The translations under genes were made by a program, and so were the position numbers. Shown here piece by piece: positions 26,777 to 33,249 of a stretch of 33,249 bases of DNA (its first letter is position 1; each line of letters begins with the position of its first letter). Source of the stretch: Rhodospirillales bacterium (GTDB lineage Bacteria; Pseudomonadota; Gammaproteobacteria; Burkholderiales; Burkholderiaceae_D); the NCBI GenBank assembly GCA_903970305.1, contig CAJCID010000244.1, positions 1 through 33,249 of the forward strand, given 5' to 3'. The notes below the pieces were generated by a model. That model ran no database searches, was not told the DNA's origin, and saw nothing but the letters and a program-made list of their open reading frames with translations.

Positions 26777-28932
26777 CGGACCCTTGCGCAGCCCACCTGC
26801 TGCTCGTCGATGACGATGCGCTCCTGCGCGGCATGGCCGCCAAGACCTTGCAGCATGCCGGCTACGAGGTGACCGTCGCGTCCGGTGGCGAGGAGGCGAT
26901 CGCGCGATTCGAGCAGGAACCCTTCGAACTGGTGCTGCTGGATCTGCTGATGCCAGGACAAGATGGCTTCGAGGTCTGCCGGCGTATCCGCGAGATGTCC
27001 CTCGGTGCCCACGTCCCAATCCTCATCCTTACCGGCCTGAACGACACCGAGTCGATCGAACGCGCGTACGGCCAGGGCGCGACCGACTTCATCACCAAGC
27101 CGATCAACTGGACCTTGCTGGCGCACCGCGTACGGTATGCTCTGCGCATCAGCCTCGCCGCGGAGACGTCGCGTCGCAGCCGGGAGAGCTTGGACCGGGC
27201 GCAGAGCCTGGCCCGAATGGGGAGTTGGGCAGTGTCCTCGGGCGACCGTTTCGAATGTTCAACCGAGCACTTTCGCATCTACGGAGCGTGTCAGCGAGAC
27301 TTCGTCGACATGAACGACTTCGCTCGTCGTGCCGCGCGACTCGTCGTGGCGCAGGACCAAGAGCGCGTGGCAGAAGCGCGCCTGCGCGTTGCGCGCGACG
27401 GCACCCCCTACCAGCTCGAGTTCGGAATCGAACGCCTCGACGGTGCGAAAAGGATTCTCTTCGAGCAAGGCACTCCCGTCTTCGACGCACGCGGCCGCCG
27501 CACGGGTTTCGAGGGTATCACTCAAGACATCACCGAGCGCGTCGAGGCAGCGCAGCGCATTCGCCAGCTGGCTCACTACGACGACCTGACCGGGCTGCCG
27601 AACCGGCGCTTCTTCGCCGAACTGGCTGGCCCCGCGCTGGAGCGAGCGCGTCGCAATGGCACGGGCTGCGCCGTGCTGCACGCAGACATTGACCGCTTCA
27701 CCAGCGTCAACGACATCTACGGTCGCAGCCATGGCGACGCGGTGCTCAACACCATCGCGCAGCGCCTGCGATTGTCGATCCGCGTCGGCGACCTGGCAGG
27801 GGTCAACTCTTCGCCTACCGAGAACGGCTTACTGGCGCGCCTGGGCGACAACGCGTTCACGATCCTGATCTTCGACCTCGATAGCCAGGAGCAGGCGGTC
27901 ACAGTGGCGCGGCGCCTGCTCGCGGCTGTCGCGCAGCCGATCGTCATCGATTCTCCCCCGGCCCCGCCAACGCTGGTCCTCTCGGCGAGCATCGGCATCG
28001 CGCTGTTCCCTGGAGACGCCCAGGACCTGGCCGGCCTGACCCGCTGCGCCGAACAAGCCGTGCGCGCCGCCAAGGACGCCGGCCGTGCTCGCCACCGCTT
28101 CTTCGACGAGACGCTCAACGCCCAATGCATGGACAGACTGCTTCTCGAGACCGAGCTGCGCCACGCCATCGGCGCAGGTCAACTGCGCCTGCACTACCAG
28201 CCCAAGGTCGACGCTCGCAACGGCCGCATCGTCGGCGCCGAAGCACTCGTGCGCTGGCAGCACCCAGAGCGCGGGTTGGTCCCACCCGACCGCTTCATCG
28301 GCCTTGCCGAAGACAGCGGTCTGATCTTGCCGTTGACCGACTGGGTGCTCGAAACCGCCTGCCAGAGCCTTCGCCAATGGTCGGACGCCGGCCTGAGCAC
28401 TGTACCCCTGTCGGTAAACCTAGCGACGTCAAGCCTGGCCGACGCCAACCTGGTGGATCAGCTGGACCAACTGATGCTCCGTTACCGCTTGCGACCATCC
28501 GGCCTGATGCTGGAGATCACGGAGACTATGCTGATGCAAGACGTGGCGTCCGCGGCCGCGATGCTAGAGCGGCTCCGTACGCGCGGCTACAGCGTGTCGC
28601 TCGACGACTTCGGTACCGGCTACTCGTCGCTGAGCCACTTGAAGCGGCTGCCGATTGATGAGTTGAAGATCGATCGCATGTTCATTACCGATGCGGCGCA
28701 CGGCGGTCGCGATGGCGCGCTTGCCGCGGCCGTCATCACTCTTGGCAGTGAGTTGGGTCTGCAACTGGTGGCCGAGGGTGTGGAGACGGCTGAGCAGTCG
28801 GCCTTCCTGATCGGCCGCGGTTGCAACGTGCAGCAGGGCTTTCTGTTCTGCCGGCCTCTGCCAGCTGCAGCGTTCGCGCAACTGCTTGGCAGCGGCTCGG
28901 TCCAGTGCGCGGACGCTGAGGTGGTGGGTTGA
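26773..28932 (+). CDS. Response regulator with REC-PAS-GGDEF-EAL domains (probable c-di-GMP phosphodiesterase)
   Basis: A 719-residue regulator. The receiver domain (1-125) has D57 (LVLLDLLMPGQDG) and K109. A PAS-like domain (about 140-255) ends GFEGITQDITER. The GGDEF domain (265-440) starts normally (YDDLTGLPNRRFF), but the signature reads LGDNAF at 357-362 in place of GGDEF, so cyclase activity is unlikely. The EAL domain (455-705) has EALVRW at 490, DDFGTGYSSL at 611 and AEGVET, with the metal and catalytic residues apparently kept. It should degrade c-di-GMP under control of the coupled kinase. The ATG at 26773 is inside the kinase stop (ATGA); an ATG at 26752 is also in frame. Confidence 0.9.
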   Translation: MTDPCAAHLLLVDDDALLRGMAAKTLQHAGYEVTVASGGEEAIARFEQEPFELVLLDLLMPGQDGFEVCRRIREMSLGAHVPILILTGLNDTESIERAYGQGATDFITKPINWTLLAHRVRYALRISLAAETSRRSRESLDRAQSLARMGSWAVSSGDRFECSTEHFRIYGACQRDFVDMNDFARRAARLVVAQDQERVAEARLRVARDGTPYQLEFGIERLDGAKRILFEQGTPVFDARGRRTGFEGITQDITERVEAAQRIRQLAHYDDLTGLPNRRFFAELAGPALERARRNGTGCAVLHADIDRFTSVNDIYGRSHGDAVLNTIAQRLRLSIRVGDLAGVNSSPTENGLLARLGDNAFTILIFDLDSQEQAVTVARRLLAAVAQPIVIDSPPAPPTLVLSASIGIALFPGDAQDLAGLTRCAEQAVRAAKDAGRARHRFFDETLNAQCMDRLLLETELRHAIGAGQLRLHYQPKVDARNGRIVGAEALVRWQHPERGLVPPDRFIGLAEDSGLILPLTDWVLETACQSLRQWSDAGLSTVPLSVNLATSSLADANLVDQLDQLMLRYRLRPSGLMLEITETMLMQDVASAAAMLERLRTRGYSVSLDDFGTGYSSLSHLKRLPIDELKIDRMFITDAAHGGRDGALAAAVITLGSELGLQLVAEGVETAEQSAFLIGRGCNVQQGFLFCRPLPAAAFAQLLGSGSVQCADAEVVG

Positions 28933-28950
28933 CCGCAGGCCCTAGCAGAC

Positions 28951-28992
28951 GTGCGGACCGGGCCGACAGTTTCAGCGTCGGGCCACCCGCAC
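28951..28992 (+). other. Hairpin downstream of the signalling operon
   Basis: GTGCGG pairs with CCGCAC and an inner GGGCCGAC pairs with GTCGGGCC at 7 of 8. No T run follows, so it could be a 3' stabilising hairpin or a weak terminator. Confidence 0.35.
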
Positions 28993-29010
28993 TACTGATC
29001 GAGGAGATTG

Positions 29011-29346
29011 TCATTCGACTTTCTCGAAAACAGGGCGAGCTGTAACAATCTTTGACGGGTCGCTAGAGAGAGGTTCAGGGTCCGTCGTTAGAGTCGATTG
29101 CTTTCCGTCGCGCTGCCAGGTTCTACCTTGATTGGTTCCCGTCCACGACTGGTTCTGCGACACGTCAACCGGCACAAGAAGCTTGGAGCCTTCGATCGCA
29201 TAGGGACTGAAGGAGGCGACAAATGAGGTACGCAGGGCTGCCCTCGCCTCGGCGGTTGAACCGGCCGTTCTCCTGTCCGCGGCAATGACACGGATAAATC
29301 GCTTCGGCGTACTGCCAATGTGCAACGGATGTCCATCCGCCAACAC
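29011..29346 (-). pseudogene. Lipocalin-like domain protein, C-terminal remnant
   Basis: The 111-residue frame ends with a clear lipocalin-like (PF13924-type) C-terminus: TAGSTAEARAALRTSFVAS, FSPYAIEGSKLLVPVDVSQN, SWTGTNQGRTWQ and LTTDPEPLSSDPSKIV. Upstream the expected N-terminal strands appear only as scattered pieces in other frames as far as about 29566, including a possible signal-peptide-like stretch. The gene seems broken by several small indels. Such proteins are small, often secreted, ligand-binding barrels of unknown role. It lies downstream of the porin on the same strand. Confidence 0.5.
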
Positions 29347-29552
29347 CTCGATAATTCATGCGGGTCTCCAGCCCGATTCTGTTGGTACTCATCTACAGAG
29401 GAAGCAGAGCAAGCCACGAGAATCGCGAAGCTCGCTCATTCCCTCGCTACCCTTGCGTCACGACTGACTGAGCCGCCCCGGCAGGGATGGGCTGTCCACC
29501 TTGAGCGCATGGCTCAGAGCAGCCGCGATCATTACCACCGCCACCTTGAAGT

Positions 29553-30941
29553 CTATAGTTCATAATGAAACCTCAATCCGAAGATGTTGACCGGTCCGCG
29601 AGCCCGGTTAGCTCCGGGATTGGAAATGAACTGGTAGTCGAGCGTAGTCTGAATGCCCTTCGACAGCTGGACGCTATAGTAGGTTTCCAAAGCTTTCTCT
29701 GGACCATAGTTTAGCGTTCCGTCGCCAAGTTCTATGCCCAAACCGCCAGCCGTCAAGTACTTCCGAAACGCCGATGATAGGCCGCTGACGACGCCGCCAA
29801 CACCGATGGTGTCGTCCGGGCGTCTCCATCCGTCACCCTTGATGCTCACGCCCAACGATGCTGACCAATTCGCATCAGAGAATTCTAATGCCTGGGCCTT
29901 GCCATTGTTCCAACCTAATCGCGAAAATACCCCGACGTCTCTTGTAATTTCCTGTTCCGAGTTAAGCCCGAGGCCGTATGAATGGCGATAGCCCTGTGCG
30001 GACGAAAGATCAGCGCTTGGACCCTCAGACTGAAGGATGGTGGTCGCGGCATAGTAGCTGTCCCGGCTCGCCTCATCGAGCCACGCCAAGAGCCGAACCG
30101 CCCCCGGATGAGAATTGAAGCTGTACCGCTGCTCGAACTCCCCCGCCATCGCATAGGACTTATCGATAGGGGCGAAGCTTCCGCGTGGGGGGTAGGTCAG
30201 AAACTGGTCTTCCCCGCCATTGCCGGAGCCCACATTGCCCGCATTGATGTAAGCCGGCATTTCGAAGAAGCCGTAGCGTAGCGTCCAATCCGGCTGATTC
30301 AGCTCGGCCGTCGCACCAAGGCTATATCCGATGGAATCCTGGCCGTAATCCCATGTGAGGTTGGCCATCAATCCCCAGTTCATAAACTGGGACCGCGGGT
30401 CGCCCGCGTAAGTATTGTGGTCGAACACGTCGAGAAAACTCATCCGACCGACGGTCAATGTCAAGCGGGAAATGTCCTGCTTGCCCGCAAGCGTGAGCGG
30501 TCCGTCAGGCACATCCTCCTGCTCGCCGCCAAAGCCTATCGTATGTCTCACGAACAGGCGCGAGAACATGACATCGGGCGTCGTGGTGCCCGCCTTGAAG
30601 GCTTCGCCGTTCGGAAAAGCGAGGGCGCCAGTTGTACGGCTCAGACCGAAACCCTGCCACATCAGTGCATCGACGTGCAACTCGCCGCCGCTCCACAATT
30701 TCGCCCCGACAAGCAAGTCGACTGAAACCGTTTCCTTGGTTTCGCCCGCGTCGTTCAGGCTGTGCGGACCGGAGTACTGCGCCGGAAAGCTGGGGGTCGT
30801 CTGTACGATGTCGGTATTTTGGGCGTGTACGTTCAGCCAATCCGGCACGGTCCAACCGAGTATGCTGTCGGCATCGGCGGCGTATGCGGGACTGATAAGG
30901 ACTGCAGAGAGGACTAAGCAGAGCAGATCGCGAGCGCACAT
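29553..30941 (-). CDS. OprB-like carbohydrate-selective porin
   Basis: A 462-residue outer-membrane protein with a signal peptide (residues 1-21, cleavage after AYA). The mature part has many alternating beta strands, and FLDVFDHNTYAGDPRSQFMNW is near the signature of the OprB porin family (PF04966). It ends GLRFHYEL, a C-terminal strand with aromatic residues; family members more often end in Phe. OprB-type porins let sugars and other small polar solutes across the outer membrane. No sugar ABC transporter or catabolic gene is adjacent, so the solute is unknown. It is divergent from the MetA-like gene. The lipocalin-like remnant follows it on the same strand. Confidence 0.75.
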   Translation of the reverse strand: MCARDLLCLVLSAVLISPAYAADADSILGWTVPDWLNVHAQNTDIVQTTPSFPAQYSGPHSLNDAGETKETVSVDLLVGAKLWSGGELHVDALMWQGFGLSRTTGALAFPNGEAFKAGTTTPDVMFSRLFVRHTIGFGGEQEDVPDGPLTLAGKQDISRLTLTVGRMSFLDVFDHNTYAGDPRSQFMNWGLMANLTWDYGQDSIGYSLGATAELNQPDWTLRYGFFEMPAYINAGNVGSGNGGEDQFLTYPPRGSFAPIDKSYAMAGEFEQRYSFNSHPGAVRLLAWLDEASRDSYYAATTILQSEGPSADLSSAQGYRHSYGLGLNSEQEITRDVGVFSRLGWNNGKAQALEFSDANWSASLGVSIKGDGWRRPDDTIGVGGVVSGLSSAFRKYLTAGGLGIELGDGTLNYGPEKALETYYSVQLSKGIQTTLDYQFISNPGANRARGPVNIFGLRFHYEL

Positions 30942-31132
30942 GCCGAGGGCTTCCGTGACTCCACTGGCGTAGAAGAGCCGAGCATTATAGATTGAGTCCC
31001 GTGAATAAGCGATGACAGAAAAGCGCGGGCGCTTCCTCTTGGAGACCTCTACATCCAGACGGCGAATCCCGCGCAGACAAGCCGATGCTCAAACGGTCAC
31101 CGGGCACACAATCTGCCAGTCGAGCGCGCCGC

Positions 31133-31927
31133 ATGCCCCAAATGAGAAGATCGAAGCAGGTCTTAAGAATGCTCTTGGCGGCGCTCGCGTGCCTGGGCTG
31201 TTGCCGGTCGATGGCGTCGGAAGATTGTCCGACGACCGAGGACGAAATCCAGACGGATCGCCCGGATGTCACGAACTCCAGCGTCGTGGTGCCGGTGGCT
31301 AGCCTTCAGCTCGAAAACGGGATCGATCTAACCCGGCAATCCGGTTCGACGACGGTGAACGGAACGAACTCTCGTCTCCGGCTGGGCGTGGGGAGGTGCC
31401 TCGAAGTTCTGCTTGATTTGCCTGATTTGACCCGCTCGCTCCGCGGCAATGGACCATCAGGACTTGCCGACCTCACTCCAGCCGTCAAGAGGCAGTTCGG
31501 CCCACTCCCTGGAGATTTCGAGTTCTCTGCGACGCTCGGTCTGGGGTTACCGACTGGAGCAAGAGCCCTTTCTGGACGCGGTTTCCAACCCTATCTTCAA
31601 TTGCCGTGGTCGCGCCCGATTGTGGATGGCTGGGAACTCACCGGCATGCTCACCGAGTTCTGGTCTCCCCGTAGCGCCGGCAATCCACGAACGTCTGAGT
31701 CGACCTTTTCGTTAGAGCACGAGATAGGTCCCCGAGCGGATTGGTTCGCAGAATTCGTTGGCGACTATCCCTCTATCGGTGCGGCGAGGCAGTATCTCAA
31801 CTTCGGCGGAGGCTATCGCGTCACGCACACGCAGCAGATCGATTTCCACACGGGGTTTGGACTTGATGACCGAGCACCCAGAGTGTTCTTTGGGATCGGC
31901 TATTCGTGGAGATGGGACGATCTCTAG
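31133..31927 (+). CDS. MetA-pathway-of-phenol-degradation-like outer-membrane protein
   Basis: A 264-residue protein resembling the PF13557 family (transporter-like, MetA-pathway). The mature start has EIQTDRPDVTNSSVVVPVA, the hallmark opening, followed by beta strands such as LQLENGIDL, FSATLGLGLPTG and RQYLNFGGGYRV, and a C-terminal GIGYSWRWDDL. An N-terminal hydrophobic stretch (LRMLLAALACLGC) looks like a signal peptide cut after SMA. Members are outer-membrane beta barrels of uncertain function, not enzymes. The start is unsure: ATG at 31085, 31133 and 31142 are all in frame, and none has a strong ribosome-binding site. It converges on the nickel transporter, 17 bases between stops. Confidence 0.65.
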   Translation: MPQMRRSKQVLRMLLAALACLGCCRSMASEDCPTTEDEIQTDRPDVTNSSVVVPVASLQLENGIDLTRQSGSTTVNGTNSRLRLGVGRCLEVLLDLPDLTRSLRGNGPSGLADLTPAVKRQFGPLPGDFEFSATLGLGLPTGARALSGRGFQPYLQLPWSRPIVDGWELTGMLTEFWSPRSAGNPRTSESTFSLEHEIGPRADWFAEFVGDYPSIGAARQYLNFGGGYRVTHTQQIDFHTGFGLDDRAPRVFFGIGYSWRWDDL

Positions 31928-31944
31928 AAAGATGACCCGGCAAG

Positions 31945-33087
31945 TCAGCTGGCTCGGGTTTCGAAGCCTCTGGTTGAGAGCCGTGACGGCGTCAGTAAAG
32001 CCGTCCCAGACGCTGCCGCAGATTGACCGACTCCAACTTGCACTTCGATCTCGTCGAAATGTCGGACCCGGTATACCCCAATCGATACCAACCAGGTCAG
32101 GACGAACAGGCCGATGATCAGATATCCGAGAGTTCCAAAGCTGCTGTTGAGTCGCCCGATGAGCCGCCAAATCCCCTTGTCTAGGCCGTACTCGTTGCCT
32201 ACCAGGCCCAGGATTTCCACTGCGCCCACCACGAGTGCGACAATCACCGAGGTCAGAGTGATCGTCAGGTTGTAGTAGAGTTTGCGGACCGGCTTGACAA
32301 AGGCCCAACCATAGGCCCGCAGCATGAGAATGCCGTCGGCGGTGTCGATGAGCGTCATCCCGGCCGTGAAAAGGACCGGAAACACGAGGATGGACCAAAG
32401 CGGCAGCCCTCTTGAGCCCTCCGCGGCGGCGATGCCCAAGACGCTGATCTCGGTCGCCGTATCGAATCCCAGTCCAAACAGAATTCCCAAGGGGTACATG
32501 TGCCAGCTGCGGCTGATCGCCCGAAATAGAGAGCGCAGTCCACGGGCAAGAAATCCCGACCTGGCCAGGAGAAGGTTGAGGTCCTCGTCAACAAACTGGC
32601 CTCCAGCCCGCACGTCTTGAAATGTCCGGTAGACGCGGACCAGGATGACGCAGTTCAAGGCGCCGATCAGAAGTAAGAAGGCAGCCGATAGCGCCGTTCC
32701 GACAATACCGCCGAAGGCGTGGGCCGCATCGATCTGGCCCTTGAAGGTCATCGCGGTCAGAGCGACCATAGCGGATGCCAGGACGACCACTGTGGAATGC
32801 CCCAGCGAGAAAAAGAAACCCACGCCAATCGGCCTTTGCCCCTCCTGCATGAGTTTCCGGGTGACGTTGTCGATTGCCGCAATGTGGTCGATGTCGACGG
32901 CGTGGCGCAACCCCAGGGTGTAGGCCAGCAATGAAGTCCCCAAGAGCAGGGGATAGTCGCGAAAGCTCAACAGTGCCCCGATCCAGGCCACGAGGTTCGC
33001 GAGCAAGAGCGCGGCACAGGTCGCCCTGACTTTTTCGTTCAAACGCGAGCGGTCGTCGCAATAGAATCGGTGGAGGAGCCCGCGCAC
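31945..33087 (-). CDS. NiCoT-family nickel/cobalt transporter
   Basis: A 380-residue inner-membrane permease with about eight hydrophobic segments. RHAVDIDHIAAIDN at 61-74 is the metal-binding signature of the HoxN/NixA family (usually HAxDADHI; the Ile in place of Ala is a mild variant). FSLGHSTVVV, LGFDTATE and LFTAGMTLIDTADG are the other three family signatures. It imports Ni or Co at high affinity. The GTG at 33087 is chosen with GAGG upstream; a later start near residue 16 is possible. NikR-box-like half-sites lie 49 bases upstream, pointing to nickel repression. No urease or hydrogenase gene is in the window. Confidence 0.9.
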   Translation of the reverse strand: MRGLLHRFYCDDRSRLNEKVRATCAALLLANLVAWIGALLSFRDYPLLLGTSLLAYTLGLRHAVDIDHIAAIDNVTRKLMQEGQRPIGVGFFFSLGHSTVVVLASAMVALTAMTFKGQIDAAHAFGGIVGTALSAAFLLLIGALNCVILVRVYRTFQDVRAGGQFVDEDLNLLLARSGFLARGLRSLFRAISRSWHMYPLGILFGLGFDTATEISVLGIAAAEGSRGLPLWSILVFPVLFTAGMTLIDTADGILMLRAYGWAFVKPVRKLYYNLTITLTSVIVALVVGAVEILGLVGNEYGLDKGIWRLIGRLNSSFGTLGYLIIGLFVLTWLVSIGVYRVRHFDEIEVQVGVGQSAAASGTALLTPSRLSTRGFETRAS

Positions 33088-33135
33088 AGTAGCTTTCGCC
33101 TCGATCGAAGCCGACTCGGAGAGGGATGGATGTTC

Positions 33136-33162
33136 GTATGAAGTTTTGAAAGATTATCATAC
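33136..33162 (-). promoter_or_regulatory. NikR-box-like operator upstream of the nickel transporter
   Basis: GTATGA (33136-33141) and TCATAC (33157-33162) form perfect inverted half-sites with 15 bases between them. The E. coli nik operator has the same half-sites with 16. It sits 49 bases before the transporter start, the place for a repressor. One base less in the spacer leaves some doubt. Confidence 0.5.
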
Positions 33163-33249
33163 CCCGCGAAAGAAATTACGGCGGATGAAGCCCTCATGCG
33201 CCCAGGCGAGCACGATGCTCGAGCACGTTCGTCGAGCGCGGCGGACGCT
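33157..33249 (-). CDS. Possible C-terminus of an unidentified protein (partial)
   Basis: The reverse strand is open from the window edge to a TGA at 33157-33159, giving 30 residues that end VLAWAHEGFIRRNFFRGV. No family is recognised. If real, its stop lies inside the NikR-like half-site and it would be just upstream of the transporter on the same strand. Confidence 0.2.
   Translation of the reverse strand, partial: SVRRARRTCSSIVLAWAHEGFIRRNFFRGV

Noticed and set aside
25750-27126. A 458-residue reverse frame
   Set aside because: It is antisense to the hybrid kinase and response regulator, both with clear domains.

Overview
The window reads as a high-GC proteobacterial chromosome, most likely a betaproteobacterium. 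The grounds are gene order and protein sequence: a divergent lplT / alr-radA pair, then hpnCDE, then tig-clpP-clpX-lon-hupB followed by tRNA-Val and tRNA-Asp. The last block is a familiar betaproteobacterial arrangement. No species is claimed.

Layout. Positions 1-3.5 kb are a decayed accessory zone. It holds a partial AbrB-type antitoxin at the left edge and two nearly identical 33-bp copies of an initiator-tRNA-like 3' tail, each followed by its own intrinsic terminator. Between and beside them lie insertion-sequence debris, a beheaded alpha/beta hydrolase, a Phd/VapC toxin-antitoxin pair and the 3' end of a UvrD-type helicase gene. Positions 3.6-17.6 kb are core genome: lysophospholipid transport (lplT), alanine racemase and RadA, the three-enzyme squalene route (hpnC, hpnD, hpnE), tRNA-Leu, and the proteostasis cluster of trigger factor, ClpP, ClpX, Lon and the nucleoid protein HU.

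Positions 17.6-21.6 kb carry tRNA-Val and tRNA-Asp, separated by a two-gene cassette: a polysaccharide-flippase-like membrane protein translationally coupled to a divergent class III PLP aminotransferase. The two tRNAs are usually close together in related genomes, so the cassette looks inserted. After tRNA-Asp come an AbiE-type toxin-antitoxin locus and a fragment of a RES-domain toxin. The AbiEii gene carries two compensating frameshifts that remove its nucleotidyltransferase motif, while the AbiEi gene and its palindromic operator are intact.

Positions 24-29 kb encode a coupled signalling pair: a membrane hybrid histidine kinase (HisKA, HATPase, REC, REC, HPt) and a REC-PAS-GGDEF-EAL response regulator. 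Its GGDEF motif is degenerate and its EAL domain looks intact, so the likely output is c-di-GMP breakdown. The right end (29-33.2 kb) holds a decayed lipocalin-like gene, an OprB-like porin, a MetA-pathway-like outer-membrane protein and a NiCoT nickel/cobalt transporter with NikR-box-like half-sites just upstream.

The best candidates for something not well described are the flippase-aminotransferase cassette and the AbiE locus with a disabled toxin but preserved regulator. Protein family calls rest on motif recognition by eye; no database search was run.
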